A stretch of DNA of 64,000 bases. Source: Jiella sonneratiae (lineage in GTDB: Bacteria > Pseudomonadota > Alphaproteobacteria > Rhizobiales > Rhizobiaceae). The stretch is from positions 328,600 through 392,599 of the forward strand of contig NZ_JAFMPY010000004.1 of NCBI RefSeq assembly GCF_017353515.1. The letters are read 5' to 3'. Each line of letters opens with the position of its first letter. The first letter of the stretch is position 1. Below the pieces are notes generated by a model. It was given only the letters and a program-made list of their open reading frames with translations, made no database searches and was not told the DNA's origin. This document shows, one piece after another, positions 7,855-18,092 of the stretch. Both the position numbers and the translations under genes were made by a program.

Positions 7855-8930
7855 TCGCCGGACGGCTTGTCGCCCTCGTCGCGGCGGCGTTGTTTCTCTC
7901 GGGCTGCAGCCAGTCCGAGGAAGACGAGGGGGCGCCGCCGCCGCGCCCGGTGCTGACGACGACGCTGGCGGAGACCGATCCGCAGGTCCTCGGCTATTCG
8001 GGCACGGTCGAGCCGCGCTTCGAGACCCAGCTCGCCTTCCGCGTGCTCGGCCGGATCGTCTCGCGGTCTGCCGACGTCGGCGACATCGTCAAGGCCGGCG
8101 AGCCCGTCGCGGAAATCGACGCCGAGACGCTGAATGCCGATCTGAGATCGGCCGAGGCGGCGGTCGACAGCGCCGAGGTCCAGGCCCGCAACGCCCGCGC
8201 CGCCTTTGCCCGGACCGAGCGGCTGTTTTCCGAAAAGACGGTGGCGCAGTCCGCCGTCGACACGGCGCGGCAGACGCAAAGTTCGGCCGAGGCGGATCTG
8301 GTCAGCGCCAAGGCCCAGCTGGCGAAGGCCGAGGACGCGCTCTCCTATGCGGTGCTGAAGGCGCCCTTCGACGGGGTGATCACCCAGCGCCAGGCCGATG
8401 TCGGCCAGGTGGTGGCGGCCGGCACGGCGGTCATGACGCTGGCGCGCACCGACCAGCGGGAGGCGGTGATCGACGTGCCGCTGGAGGAAAGCCGCGACGT
8501 CTCCGTCGGTACGCCGTTCAAGGTGGTGCTGCAGGTGGCCCCCGCGACGGGGACCGACGGCAAGGTGCGCGAGATCGCCCCGCGCGCCGACACCGTGACC
8601 CGCACCATCCGCATCCGCATCACCCTTGAGGATCCGCCGGCGGCCTTCCGCCTCGGCTCGCTGATCACCGCCATTCCCGCCGGCAGGATGGGCAGGCCGA
8701 CCATCCTGCTGCCGCAGACCGCCATCCTCGACGAGGACGGCAAGACCAGGGTCTGGGTCGTCGACCGCAAGGCCGGGACCGTCCACAAGCGGGAGGTCGC
8801 GGTCGAGAAGGACGGCAGCCGGACGATCCTCGTCTCCGGCGCCGAGCCCGGCGAGGTGATCGTGACCGCCGGTGTCCACAGTCTGAAGGAGGGACAGAAG
8901 GTGTCGCTGTCCGAAGGGCTCTCGCTGTGA
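7851..8930 (+). CDS. RND efflux periplasmic adaptor lipoprotein, second of two
   Basis: A 359-residue adaptor starting at the ATG inside the ATGA overlap with the previous gene. The signal peptide ends in LSGC, with Cys19 as lipidation site. The domain order repeats that of its neighbour: split lipoyl motifs (VGDIVKAGEPVAEIDAETL, and FDGVITQRQADVGQVVAAG), a coiled-coil hairpin near residues 95-150 and a beta-barrel domain. It differs enough in sequence not to be a recent duplicate. The gene ends in a GTGA overlap with the pump. In TriABC-type systems both adaptors are required, and the arrangement here suggests the same. Confidence 0.88.
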   Translation: MIAGRLVALVAAALFLSGCSQSEEDEGAPPPRPVLTTTLAETDPQVLGYSGTVEPRFETQLAFRVLGRIVSRSADVGDIVKAGEPVAEIDAETLNADLRSAEAAVDSAEVQARNARAAFARTERLFSEKTVAQSAVDTARQTQSSAEADLVSAKAQLAKAEDALSYAVLKAPFDGVITQRQADVGQVVAAGTAVMTLARTDQREAVIDVPLEESRDVSVGTPFKVVLQVAPATGTDGKVREIAPRADTVTRTIRIRITLEDPPAAFRLGSLITAIPAGRMGRPTILLPQTAILDEDGKTRVWVVDRKAGTVHKREVAVEKDGSRTILVSGAEPGEVIVTAGVHSLKEGQKVSLSEGLSL

Positions 8931-11900
8931 CGTCGTTCAACCTCTCGGACTGGGCGCTGCACCACCGCTCGATGATCTGGTTCTTCATGCTGATGGCCTG
9001 CGTCGCCGGGCTGTTCTCCTATGTCAATCTGGGGCGCGAGGAGGATCCGAACTTCACCATCAAGACGATGGTCGTCGCCGCCTCGATGCCGGGGGCGACC
9101 GTCCAGGAGATGACCCGGCAGGTCACCGACCGGATCGAGAAGAAGCTCCAGGAACTCGACAGCCTCGACTACACGCGCTCGATCACCACGCCCGGCAACA
9201 CCGTCGTCTACGTCAATCTGCTTCCGACGACGCCGGCGCCCTCCGTCCCGACCGTCTGGACCAAGGTCCGGGACAAGATGTCCGACATCCGGGGCGACAT
9301 GCCCTCGGCCTTCCAGGGCTTTTCCTTCAACGACGAATTCGGCGACGTCTACGGCAACATCTACGCCTTCACCGCGGACGGCATCAGCCGGCGGCAGTTG
9401 CGCGACTATGTCGAGGCGGTCCGCACCCAGGTCCTGCAGATTCCGGACGCCGGCAAGGTCGAACTCGTCGGCGAGCAGGACGAGGCGATCTATCTGGAAT
9501 TCTCGCTGCGCCGGATCGCCGCCCTCGGCCTCGACCAGAACGCCGTCATCAGCACGCTGGAGGCGCAGAACGCCATCGCCCCGTCCGGCGTCATCGAATC
9601 GGGGCCGGAGCGGATCTTCGTGCGGGTGTCCGGCCGCTTCACCTCCGAGGACAGCCTCAGACAGGTCAATCTGAGGGTCAACGACCGCTTCTTCCGCCTC
9701 TCCGACGTCGCCACCATCTCGCGCGGCTACACCGACCCGCCCGACACGCTGTTCCGCTTCGACGGCGAGCCGGCGATCGGCCTTGCCATCGGCATGCGCA
9801 CGGGCGGCAACATCCTCGACTTCGGCGAGGCGGTGAAGCGGAAGATGGCCACCATCGTCGGCGAGCTGCCGGTCGGCGTCGGCGTCCACCGCGTCGCGGA
9901 CCAGTCCGCGGTCGTCGAGGAGTCGGTCGGCGGCTTCACCCAGGCGTTGTTCGAGGCCGTGGTCATCGTGCTCGTCGTCAGCTTCGTCAGCCTGGGCTTT
10001 CGCGCGGGATTCGTCGTCACCCTGTCGATCCCGCTGGTGCTCGCGCTGACCTTCATCGGCATGGAGATCACCGGCGTCGAACTGCAGCGCATCTCGCTGG
10101 GCGCGCTGATCATCGCCCTCGGCCTTTTGGTCGACGACGCGATGATCGCCATCGAGACGATGGTCTCGCGGCTGGAGATGGGCGAGACCCGCGAAAGGGC
10201 GGCGAGCTTCGCCTGGACGTCGATCGCCTTTCCGATGCTGTCCGGCACGCTCGTCACCGTCGCCGGCTTTCTTCCGATCGGCTTCAACAATTCCAACGCC
10301 GGCGAATACACCTTCTCGCTGTTCATCGTGATCGCGACGTCGCTGCTCCTGTCGTGGATCGTCGCGGTGCTGTTCACGCCGCTGATCGGCGTCCTGATCC
10401 TGCCGAAGACGATGAAGCGGCACGACGAGCGGCCGGGCCTCGTGCGCCGGGGCTTTTCGGCCATGCTGCGCGGTGCGATGCGGTTCCGCTGGCTCACCAT
10501 CCTCGTCACCGTCGCGCTGTTCGCCGGGTCGATCTACGGCATGCAGTTCGTCCAGCAGCAGTTCTTCCCGACTTCCGACCGGCCGGAACTGATCGTCGAC
10601 TTCACGCTGCGCCACGACGCGTCGATGTACGACACCAAGGCGGCGATGGACGAATTCGAGGCGAGCCTTGCGGGCAATCCCGACATCGACCACTGGAGCT
10701 CCTATGTCGGGCGGTCGGCGGAGCGCTTCATCCTCGCCTACGACGTCCAGCCGCAGAACCCGTTCTTCGGCCAGGTGGTCATCGTCCCGAAGGACATCGA
10801 GGCGCGCGAGCGCGTCAAGGCGAAGGCCAAGGCCTTCGCCCGCAAGAACCTCGTCGGCACGGACGTCTTCATCAAGTATCTGGAGCTCGGGCCGCCGGTC
10901 GGGCGCCCCGTGCAATACCGGATCGGCGGCCCCGACCCGCAGGTCGTGCGCGACGAGGCCCGCCAGCTCGCCGGGATCCTCGCCGCGGATCCGCGCCTGA
11001 CCTCGATCGTCCGCGACTGGAGCGAGCCCGCCCGCGTCCTCAAGGTCGACATCCTGCAGGACAAGGCGCGCGCCCTCGGCATCACCTCGCAGGAGATCGC
11101 CAACAGCCTCAATTCGCTGCTCGACGGCACCACCATCACCAGCGTGATGGACAACATCTATCTGGTGCCGATCATCGCCAGAGGCGCCAGCAGCGACCGG
11201 CAGTCGATCGAAGCGATCGAGAACCTGCAGCTCACCGATTCGAACGGCAACGCCATCCCGCTCGCCAGCCTCGTCAACTTCGACTACACCTTTGAGGATC
11301 CGATCTTCTATACCCGCAACCGCGTGCCGACGATCACCGTCAGCGCCGCCATCGTCGGCCCGACCCAGCCCGCGACGATCGTCTCAAACCTGTCGGCGAA
11401 GATCGCGGACTTCAGGAACAAGCTGCCGGCGGACTACGCGGTCGAGATCGGCGGCGCGGTGGAATCGAGCGCCGAGAGCCAGGGGCCGATCGCCGCGGTG
11501 GTGCCGGTGATGCTGATCGCCATGCTGACTTTGATCATGATCCAGATGCAGAGCTTCCGGGCGCTGTTCGTGGTGCTCTGCGCGGCGCCGCTCGGCCTGA
11601 TCGGCGTCGTCGCGGCGCTGGTGCCCTCCGGGGCGCCGCTCGGCTTCGTCGCGATCCTCGGCGTGCTCGCCCTCGTCGGCATCCTGATCCGCAACTCGAT
11701 CATCCTCGTCCACCAGATCGACGTCCTGCGCGAGGAGGGGATGCATCCCTGGATCGCCGTCTTCGAAGCGAGCAGCATGCGCGCCCGGCCGATCCTTCTG
11801 ACCGCGGCGGCGGCCTCGCTGGCGCTCATCCCGATCGCCCGCGAGGTGTTCTGGGGGCCGATGGCCTATGCCATGATGGGCGGCATCATCGCCGGCACGC

Positions 11901-12100
11901 TGATCACGCTGCTGTTCATCCCGGCGCTCTATCTCGCGGTATTCCGTGTCCGCCGGCCGCCGGAGGGCGACCTGCCGCAGCCAGACGACATGCCGGAGAA
12001 GCTCGGCGGCGGCGACGGCCGCGACGGCCGCGACGGCGGCCGCGGCGGGTCGGCGGATGCCCCGGCGGCGGGAAGCAGCGGCCAGCCGGCACCGGCCTGA
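8927..12100 (+). CDS. RND efflux pump, inner-membrane permease subunit
   Basis: A 1057-residue AcrB-type transporter starting at GTG 8927 within a 4-base overlap with the second adaptor. It has the family architecture: TM1, a large periplasmic loop, TM2-6, a central TM7, a second periplasmic loop and TM8-12. The paired proton-relay aspartates of TM4 are at residues 403-404 (GLLVDDAMI), and the C-terminal half has GFVAILGVLALVGILIRNSIIL. It exports hydrophobic compounds using the proton gradient. The C-terminus carries an unusual low-complexity tail of repeated Gly/Asp/Arg then Ala/Pro. No outer-membrane channel gene is present in the window, so one must be supplied from elsewhere. Confidence 0.92.
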   Translation: MTSFNLSDWALHHRSMIWFFMLMACVAGLFSYVNLGREEDPNFTIKTMVVAASMPGATVQEMTRQVTDRIEKKLQELDSLDYTRSITTPGNTVVYVNLLPTTPAPSVPTVWTKVRDKMSDIRGDMPSAFQGFSFNDEFGDVYGNIYAFTADGISRRQLRDYVEAVRTQVLQIPDAGKVELVGEQDEAIYLEFSLRRIAALGLDQNAVISTLEAQNAIAPSGVIESGPERIFVRVSGRFTSEDSLRQVNLRVNDRFFRLSDVATISRGYTDPPDTLFRFDGEPAIGLAIGMRTGGNILDFGEAVKRKMATIVGELPVGVGVHRVADQSAVVEESVGGFTQALFEAVVIVLVVSFVSLGFRAGFVVTLSIPLVLALTFIGMEITGVELQRISLGALIIALGLLVDDAMIAIETMVSRLEMGETRERAASFAWTSIAFPMLSGTLVTVAGFLPIGFNNSNAGEYTFSLFIVIATSLLLSWIVAVLFTPLIGVLILPKTMKRHDERPGLVRRGFSAMLRGAMRFRWLTILVTVALFAGSIYGMQFVQQQFFPTSDRPELIVDFTLRHDASMYDTKAAMDEFEASLAGNPDIDHWSSYVGRSAERFILAYDVQPQNPFFGQVVIVPKDIEARERVKAKAKAFARKNLVGTDVFIKYLELGPPVGRPVQYRIGGPDPQVVRDEARQLAGILAADPRLTSIVRDWSEPARVLKVDILQDKARALGITSQEIANSLNSLLDGTTITSVMDNIYLVPIIARGASSDRQSIEAIENLQLTDSNGNAIPLASLVNFDYTFEDPIFYTRNRVPTITVSAAIVGPTQPATIVSNLSAKIADFRNKLPADYAVEIGGAVESSAESQGPIAAVVPVMLIAMLTLIMIQMQSFRALFVVLCAAPLGLIGVVAALVPSGAPLGFVAILGVLALVGILIRNSIILVHQIDVLREEGMHPWIAVFEASSMRARPILLTAAAASLALIPIAREVFWGPMAYAMMGGIIAGTLITLLFIPALYLAVFRVRRPPEGDLPQPDDMPEKLGGGDGRDGRDGGRGGSADAPAAGSSGQPAPA

Positions 12101-12248
12101 GACGTCGCCGGCGGGGCGGAGAGCGCCGCGCCGGCGGCATGCGGACCCCCGCGACGCACTCTTCGTCCGCCCGGCAATCGTCGCCAATGATACGACCTTC
12201 GTCGCAGGGATGGGCCGGCGGGGCTTGCGTCACCGGAATTTCCGAGGC

Positions 12249-12263
12249 AATGGTATGATCATT
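12249..12263. promoter_or_regulatory. Candidate FadR-type operator overlapping the regulator's start
   Basis: AATGGT-ATG-ATCATT is a 15-base palindrome with one arm mismatch, covering the start codon of the GntR/FadR-family gene at 12255. FadR-type repressors often bind GT..AC-containing palindromes of this size and autoregulate. A similar half-site (CAATGATACGACC) occurs at about 12185 on the other side of the spacer. This is a pattern-based proposal. Confidence 0.35.
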
Positions 12264-13085
12264 GCGGATGGGAGGTCCGGCAGCTTCATGGGCAACGAGC
12301 GTCTGACGATCGACGGCGAGCGGTCGAACCGCACCGTCACGCTCGCCGCCGAGTTCGGCCGCATGATCACCGCCGGGCATCTCCTGTCGGGCGAGACCCT
12401 GCCGATCGAGAAGGACATCCAGACGAGCCGCGGCGTGTCGCGCACGGTGGTGCGCGAAGCGATGCGCCATCTGGCTGCCAAGGGGCTGGTCAGCGTCGGG
12501 CCGAAGGTCGGGACCAGGGTGCGGCCGCGCACCGAGTGGAACATGCTCGACGCCGACGTCATGGCCTGGCACCTGACGGCGCCGGTCCGCCGGCCCTTCA
12601 TCGAGGCCCTCTACGAGATGCGGCTGATCAACGAGCCGGCGGCCGCGCGGCTCGCCTCGCGGCGCATCGACACTCAGAAGGCCGGGCGGCTGACCGCGGC
12701 GCTTTCGGGCATGCGCGACAATCCGCGCGGCTCGCCGGAGCTCATCGCCGCCGATCTCGACTTCCACCGCATCGTGCTCGAGGCGACGGGCAACCCGCTG
12801 CTGATCTCGCTCGGCGCGCTCATCGAGCGCAGCCTCTCGGTCTCCTTCTCGCTCTCCTGGCGGCAGAACCCCCAGGACGAGACGGTGCGCCAGCACGAGC
12901 GGGTGATGCAGGCGATCCTTGCCGGCGACGGCGAGGCCGCGGAACTGTTCATGCGGCGCCTCATCGAGAGCGCCTTCGACGACGTCATTCATGCCCTCTA
13001 CGCCAATGGCGAGGGGGAGGCGCGGTCCGGCGAGCTGCCGGACGGCCGGAGAGCGGTCGAGCCGCGCCAGACCGGCGTGGCTTGA
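12255..13085 (+). CDS. GntR/FadR-family regulator of the sugar operon (DgoR-like)
   Basis: A 276-residue regulator. The N-terminal winged helix includes LPIEKDIQTSRGVSRTVVREAMRHLAAKGLVSVGPKVGTRV, the usual GntR recognition helix and wing. WNMLDADVMAWHL links it to a C-terminal FCD ligand domain with the metal-binding Asp/His pattern (DLDFHRIVLEATGN and QHERVMQAI). The linker resembles that of DgoR, the galactonate-responsive repressor of E. coli. Since the downstream operon ends in dgoK and dgoA, galactonate or a related acid is the likely effector. Start ATG 12255 has GAGG seven bases upstream; ATG 12288 is an alternative. Confidence 0.85.
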   Translation: MIIADGRSGSFMGNERLTIDGERSNRTVTLAAEFGRMITAGHLLSGETLPIEKDIQTSRGVSRTVVREAMRHLAAKGLVSVGPKVGTRVRPRTEWNMLDADVMAWHLTAPVRRPFIEALYEMRLINEPAAARLASRRIDTQKAGRLTAALSGMRDNPRGSPELIAADLDFHRIVLEATGNPLLISLGALIERSLSVSFSLSWRQNPQDETVRQHERVMQAILAGDGEAAELFMRRLIESAFDDVIHALYANGEGEARSGELPDGRRAVEPRQTGVA

Positions 13086-13139
13086 CGAGGGAAGGGCGCC
13101 CGAGGCGTCCGAGAAAACGGTCAGGGAGGTGACGTGACC

Positions 13140-14213
13140 ATGAAGATGAACAAGATGCTGGCCGGGCTGGCCGCAGCCGCCATGGTGCTGGCGGTGCCGT
13201 TCGGGGCCAGCGCCCAGGACAAGGGGACCATCGGCATCGCGATGCCCACCAAGTCCTCGGCCCGCTGGATCGCCGACGGCGACAACATGGTGAAGCAGTT
13301 CAAGGCGGCGGGTTACGACACCAACCTGCAATATGCCGAGGACGACATTCCGAACCAGGTCAACCAGGTGGAGAACATGATCACCACCGGCGTGAAGGCG
13401 CTGGTGATCGCCGCGATCGACGGCACCACCCTGTCGAACACGCTCGCCAACGCCGCCGCGGCTGGCATTCCGGTCATCGCCTACGACCGGCTGATCCGCG
13501 ACACCGAGAACGTCGACTACTATGCGACCTTCGACAACTTCCAGGTCGGCGTCCTGCAGGGCCAGTCCCTCGTCGACGGCCTGAAGGAGCGCTTCCCGGA
13601 CGAGAAGAGCTGGAACGTCGAGCTGTTCGGCGGATCGCCCGACGACAACAACGCCTACTTCTTCTACGACGGCGCGATGAGCGTGCTGCAGCCGCTGATC
13701 GACGAGGGCAAGATCGTCATCCCGTCGGGCCAGACGGGCATGGACAAGGTGGGCACGCTGCGCTGGGACGGCTCGGTCGCCCAGGCCCGCATGGACAACC
13801 TCCTGTCGGCCAACTACACCGGCGACAAGAAGGTCAACGGCGTCCTGTCGCCCTATGACGGCCTTTCCATCGGCATCATCTCGTCGGTGAAGGGCGTCGG
13901 CTACGGTTCCGGCGACCTGAAGATGCCGATCATCACCGGCCAGGACGCCGAGGTCCCCTCGGTCAAGGCGATCCTGCGCGGCGACCAGTATTCGACGATC
14001 TTCAAGGACACCCGCGAACTCGCCAAGGTCACCGTCCAGATGGTCGATGCCGTCCTGACCGACGGCAAGCCGGAAGTGAACGACGAGAAGACCTACAACA
14101 ACGGCGTCAAGGTCGTGCCGTCCTACCTGTTGAAGCCGGTGCTCGTCACCAAGGACAACTGGGAGAAGATCCTGGTCAACTCGGGCTACTACAAGGCAGA
14201 TCAGATCAAGTGA
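13140..14213 (+). CDS. chvE: Multiple-sugar periplasmic binding protein ChvE
   Basis: A 357-residue exported protein with a signal peptide ending near residue 25 (FGASAQDKG). The mature sequence is a type I periplasmic sugar-binding protein matching Chv[21 protein letters not shown], then [24 protein letters not shown] and [10 protein letters not shown]. ChvE binds galactose, glucose, arabinose, xylose and similar monosaccharides and feeds the GguAB permease. In Agrobacterium it also works with the VirA sensor, but nothing here indicates that. GGGAGG ten bases upstream supports ATG 13140; GTG 13134 in the same frame is nearer to it. First gene of an operon running to 19635. Confidence 0.93.
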   Translation: MKMNKMLAGLAAAAMVLAVPFGASAQDKGTIGIAMPTKSSARWIADGDNMVKQFKAAGYDTNLQYAEDDIPNQVNQVENMITTGVKALVIAAIDGTTLSNTLANAAAAGIPVIAYDRLIRDTENVDYYATFDNFQVGVLQGQSLVDGLKERFPDEKSWNVELFGGSPDDNNAYFFYDGAMSVLQPLIDEGKIVIPSGQTGMDKVGTLRWDGSVAQARMDNLLSANYTGDKKVNGVLSPYDGLSIGIISSVKGVGYGSGDLKMPIITGQDAEVPSVKAILRGDQYSTIFKDTRELAKVTVQMVDAVLTDGKPEVNDEKTYNNGVKVVPSYLLKPVLVTKDNWEKILVNSGYYKADQIK

Positions 14214-14374
14214 GGTGCGCGGCCGGGGCACGCAGCTCCGGCCGATCCGACCGGGCGGTGCGCGGGCGACATCCCGGCGCACCGCCGCTGCCGCCCGATT
14301 CTCTCGGCCGGCAAAAGCGACAACCGGCACCTCCGCCGCCGCCCGGCGGCCCGGAGGCTTCGAGACAGTCCGCC

Positions 14375-15907
14375 ATGGCCACCATCCTTGAAATGCAGGG
14401 CATCACCAAGACCTTTCCGGGGGTGGTAGCGCTCGACAACGTCAGCCTGAGGGTCGAGGAGGGCGAGATCCACGCCCTCGTCGGCGAGAACGGCGCCGGC
14501 AAGTCGACGCTGATGAAGGTGCTCTCCGGGGTCTATCCGCACGGCTCCTACGACGGGGTCATCGAATTCAGGGGCGAGGAATGCCGGTTCTCCGGCATCG
14601 CCGACTCCGAAAAGCGCGGCATCATCATCATCCACCAGGAGCTGGCGCTGGTGCCGCTGCTCTCGATCGCCGAGAACATCTTCCTCGGCAACGAGCGGGC
14701 CAGCGGCGGCGTCATCGACTGGCACGAGACCTTCGCCCGCACCCGCGAGCTCCTCGCCAAGGTGGGCCTGAGAGAATCGCCCCAGACCCGCGTCACCGAT
14801 CTCGGCCTCGGCAAGCAGCAGCTGGTCGAGATCGCCAAGGCGCTGTCGAAGGAGGTCAAGCTCCTGATCCTCGACGAGCCGACCTCGAGCCTCAACGAGA
14901 CCGATTCCGAGGCGCTGCTGCAGCTCCTCCTCGAATTCAAGGCGGCGGGCATCTCGTCGATCCTGATCTCCCACAAGCTGAACGAGATCTCCAAGGTCGC
15001 CGACACCATCACCGTCCTGCGCGACGGATCGGCGGTCTCGACCCTCGATGCCGACGGCGGCAAGGTCAGCGAGGCGGACATCATCCGCGACATGGTCGGC
15101 CGCAGCCTCAACGACCGCTATCCGCCGCGCGCGCCGAAGATCGGCGGGACGATCTTCGAGGTGAAGAACTGGACGGCCCACCATCCGCAGCATTCCGACC
15201 GCAAGGTGGTGGACGACGTCAGCTTCCACGCCCGCGCCGGCGAGGTGGTCGGCATCGCCGGGCTGATGGGCGCCGGGCGCACCGAGCTCGCCATGAGCGT
15301 CTTCGGCCGATCCTACGGCGTCGACATCTCCGGCGAGGTGTGGATGCACGGCAAGCCCGTCGACGTCTCGACCGTCCACCGGGCGATCGCGGCCGGCATC
15401 TGCTACGCCACCGAGGACCGCAAGTCCTACGGTCTCGTCCTCGACGACACCATCCGCCGCAACATCCCGCTCGCCCATCTCTCCGGCATCTCCAACGGCA
15501 TCGTCATCGACGAGAACCGCGAGCTCGCCGTGGCGCGGGACTACCGCGAGCGCATCCGCATCAAATGCTCCTCGACCGCCCAGGAGGTCGTCAACCTTTC
15601 CGGCGGCAACCAGCAGAAGGTGGTGCTGGCCAAGTGGCTGTTCGCGGGGCCGGAGGTGCTGATCCTCGACGAGCCGACCCGGGGCATCGACGTCGGGGCG
15701 AAATACGAGATCTATTCGATCATCGCCGAGCTCGCCGCGAGCGGCAAGGCGATCGTCGTCATCTCTTCGGAAATGCCGGAGCTCCTCGGCGTCACCGACC
15801 GGCTCTACGTGATGAACGAGGGCCGCTTCGTCGGTGAGATGCCGACGGCGGAGGCGTCGCAGGAAAAGATCATGTCGCTGATCATCCGCTCCGGCCACAG
15901 GAACTGA
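14375..15907 (+). CDS. gguA: Multiple-sugar ABC transporter ATP-binding protein GguA
   Basis: A 510-residue double-ATPase of the RbsA/MglA type. The first nucleotide-binding domain has Walker [10 protein letters not shown] at residues 37-45 and Walker [14 protein letters not shown]. The second has a degenerate Walker A (GLMGAGRTE) but a complete signature LSGGNQQKV and Walker [14 protein letters not shown], which is normal for this family. It energises uptake of the sugars bound by ChvE. It lies 161 bases after chvE, the longest gap in the operon, and no strong Shine-Dalgarno is seen, so it may be expressed at a lower level than the binding protein. It is followed 11 bases later by the permease. 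Confidence 0.93.
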   Translation: MATILEMQGITKTFPGVVALDNVSLRVEEGEIHALVGENGAGKSTLMKVLSGVYPHGSYDGVIEFRGEECRFSGIADSEKRGIIIIHQELALVPLLSIAENIFLGNERASGGVIDWHETFARTRELLAKVGLRESPQTRVTDLGLGKQQLVEIAKALSKEVKLLILDEPTSSLNETDSEALLQLLLEFKAAGISSILISHKLNEISKVADTITVLRDGSAVSTLDADGGKVSEADIIRDMVGRSLNDRYPPRAPKIGGTIFEVKNWTAHHPQHSDRKVVDDVSFHARAGEVVGIAGLMGAGRTELAMSVFGRSYGVDISGEVWMHGKPVDVSTVHRAIAAGICYATEDRKSYGLVLDDTIRRNIPLAHLSGISNGIVIDENRELAVARDYRERIRIKCSSTAQEVVNLSGGNQQKVVLAKWLFAGPEVLILDEPTRGIDVGAKYEIYSIIAELAASGKAIVVISSEMPELLGVTDRLYVMNEGRFVGEMPTAEASQEKIMSLIIRSGHRN

Positions 15908-15918
15908 GGAAACGGGAA

Positions 15919-17136
15919 ATGTCGCAAGAGGCTCTTCATCAGCCGGGCGTCGCGAAGCCGGGGATCGGCCAGGCCGCCGCAGCGTCGGGCAGCTTCATCC
16001 GCAAGCACCTGCGGGAATACGGCATCCTTCTGGCGCTGATCGTCATCATGGCGTTCTTCCAGATCGTCACCAACGGCATCCTCTTGAAGCCGATCAACCT
16101 CACCAACCTGATCCTGCAGAATTCCTACGTGATCATCATGGCGCTGGGGATGCTCTTGGTCATCGTCTCCGGCCACATCGACCTGTCGGTCGGCTCGGTG
16201 CTCGGCTTCGTCGGGGCGCTCGCCGCGGTGATGATCGTCCAGTGGGACATGAACTACATCCTCGCCGGGGTGATCTGCCTCGCCGTCGGGGCGGTGATCG
16301 GCGCGATCCAGGGCTACTGGATCGCCTATTGGAAGATCCCGTCCTTCATCGTGACGCTGGCCGGCATGCTGGTCTTCAAGGGCCTGTCCCTGTGGGTTCT
16401 CGCCGGCCAGTCGGTCGGCCCGTTCCCGCGCGGCTTCCAGCTGATCGCCTCGGGCTTCCTGCCGGACGTCTTCGGCATCAAGGGCTTCAACCTACTGTCG
16501 ATGCTGCTCGGCGTGGCGGTGGTGGCGGTGGTGCTGTTCTTCGGCATGCGCTCGCGCTTCCGCAACCGCGCCAGCGGCCATGACGACGAGCCGGCGATCT
16601 TCTTCTTCGGCCGCAACTTCATCCTCGCCGCGGCGATCGTCTACATCACCTGGGCGCTCTCGACCTTCCGGGGCTTTCCGAACGTCCTCGTGGTGATGGC
16701 GCTCTTGATCGCCGTCTATTCCTTCATCACCACCCGCACGACCATCGGCCGGCGCATCTACGCCGTCGGCGGCAACGAGAAGGCGACGCGGCTCTCGGGC
16801 ATCAACACTGAGCGGCTGGTGTTCCTCACCTTCGCCAATATGGGCATGCTGGCGGCGTTGGCCGGCCTGGTCTTCGCCGCCCGGCTCAACACCGCGACGC
16901 CGAAGGCCGGTCTCGGCTTCGAGCTCGACGTCATCGCGGCGGTGTTCATCGGCGGCGCCTCGATGGCCGGCGGCGTCGGCACGATCGTCGGCGCGGTGAT
17001 CGGCGCATTCATCATGGGCGTGATGAACAACGGCATGTCGATCCTCGGCATCGGCATCGACTACCAGCAGGTGATCAAGGGCCTCGTCCTGCTCGTCGCC
17101 GTCATCTTCGACGTCTACAACAAGAACCGGGCGTGA
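15919..17136 (+). CDS. gguB: Multiple-sugar ABC transporter permease GguB
   Basis: A 405-residue inner-membrane permease of the RbsC/MglC family with about ten hydrophobic segments. Recognisable family blocks are GMLLVIVSGHIDLSVGSVLGF near residues 78-98, IPSFIVTLAGML, and VIAAVFIGGASMAGGVGTIVG in the C-terminal half. A charged central loop (SRFRNRASGHDDEP) is typical of the longer GguB subgroup. It forms the membrane pore of the ChvE-GguA importer. Its stop codon overlaps a possible GTG of the next gene. Confidence 0.93.
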   Translation: MSQEALHQPGVAKPGIGQAAAASGSFIRKHLREYGILLALIVIMAFFQIVTNGILLKPINLTNLILQNSYVIIMALGMLLVIVSGHIDLSVGSVLGFVGALAAVMIVQWDMNYILAGVICLAVGAVIGAIQGYWIAYWKIPSFIVTLAGMLVFKGLSLWVLAGQSVGPFPRGFQLIASGFLPDVFGIKGFNLLSMLLGVAVVAVVLFFGMRSRFRNRASGHDDEPAIFFFGRNFILAAAIVYITWALSTFRGFPNVLVVMALLIAVYSFITTRTTIGRRIYAVGGNEKATRLSGINTERLVFLTFANMGMLAALAGLVFAARLNTATPKAGLGFELDVIAAVFIGGASMAGGVGTIVGAVIGAFIMGVMNNGMSILGIGIDYQQVIKGLVLLVAVIFDVYNKNRA

Positions 17137-17147
17137 GACCCGCATCC

Positions 17148-18092
17148 ATGGCACCCGTGAAGCTCGGCCTCGTCGGCATCGGCAAGATCGCCCGCGACCA
17201 GCATCTGCCCTCGCTTTCCCGCTCGGCAGACTTCGACCTCGTCGCCGCGGCGAGCCGCAATGCCGGGGTCGATGGCATCGCCAATTTCGCCTCGACCGAA
17301 GCGATGCTGGAGGCGATGCCGGAGGTCGAGGCGGTGTCGCTGTGCATGCCGCCGCAGGCGCGCCACCGCGCGGCGGCACAGGCGCTGGCCATGGGTCGGC
17401 ACGTGATGCTGGAAAAGCCGCCGGGCGCCACCTTATCCGAGGTCGAGCACCTCGCCGGCCTCGCCGCTGCAAACGGCGTCTCGCTCTATGCCAGCTGGCA
17501 TTCGCGCGAGGCGCCGGGCGTCGAGCCGGCGCGCGACTGGCTGAAGGCCCGGCGTGTCCGGAAGGTCACCGTCACCTGGAAGGAGGACGTCCGCCACTGG
17601 CATCCCGGCCAGGACTGGATCTTCGAGGCCGGCGGCCTCGGCGTCTTCGATCCGGGCATCAACGCCCTCTCGATCGTCACGAAGATCCTGCCCTTCCCGA
17701 TCTGGCTCAGCGGCGCGGACCTCACTTTTCCGGAAAACCGGCAGGCGCCGATCGCCGCCGATCTCTCCTTCGCCGGGCCGAACGGCGAGGCGGTCGAGGC
17801 GGCCTTCGACTTCCGCCAGACCGGGCCGCAGACCTGGGACATCGACGTCGAGACCGACCGGGGGACGCTGAAGCTCTCGATGGGCGGCGCCAGGCTCTTC
17901 GTCGACGGGGCAGCACGCGACCTGCCGCCCGAGGCGGAATATGACGGGCTCTACGCCCGCTTCGCCGCGCTGATCGCGGCGGGCGAATCGGAGGTCGATC
18001 TCGCGCCGCTCCGCCACGTCGCCGACGCCTTCTTGCTCGGCAGGCGGCAGGTCGCCGAGCCGTTCCTCTTCGATCCGGCGGCAGCACCGTGA
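17148..18092 (+). CDS. gal: D-galactose 1-dehydrogenase (Gfo/Idh/MocA family)
   Basis: A 314-residue oxidoreductase oxidising D-galactose (and probably L-arabinose) to the lactone with NAD(P). The N-terminus has GLVGIGKIA at residues 7-15, followed by the family EKPP motif (LEKPPGATL). The middle carries WKEDVRHWHPGQDWI and GGLGVFDPGINALSIV, which match the Pseudomonas Gal enzyme nearly residue for residue as I recall it. ATG 17148 reproduces the homologue's N-terminus; GTG 17133 would add five residues and overlap gguB. It sits directly after the importer and overlaps dgoK by four bases. Confidence 0.9.
   Translation: MAPVKLGLVGIGKIARDQHLPSLSRSADFDLVAAASRNAGVDGIANFASTEAMLEAMPEVEAVSLCMPPQARHRAAAQALAMGRHVMLEKPPGATLSEVEHLAGLAAANGVSLYASWHSREAPGVEPARDWLKARRVRKVTVTWKEDVRHWHPGQDWIFEAGGLGVFDPGINALSIVTKILPFPIWLSGADLTFPENRQAPIAADLSFAGPNGEAVEAAFDFRQTGPQTWDIDVETDRGTLKLSMGGARLFVDGAARDLPPEAEYDGLYARFAALIAAGESEVDLAPLRHVADAFLLGRRQVAEPFLFDPAAAP

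Noticed and set aside
8345..10915. 856-codon open frame on the minus strand opposite the second adaptor and the RND pump
   Set aside because: Its product is low-complexity Asp/Arg/Glu/His-rich with no family match, and it lies opposite intact adaptor and pump genes. It is an effect of high GC.
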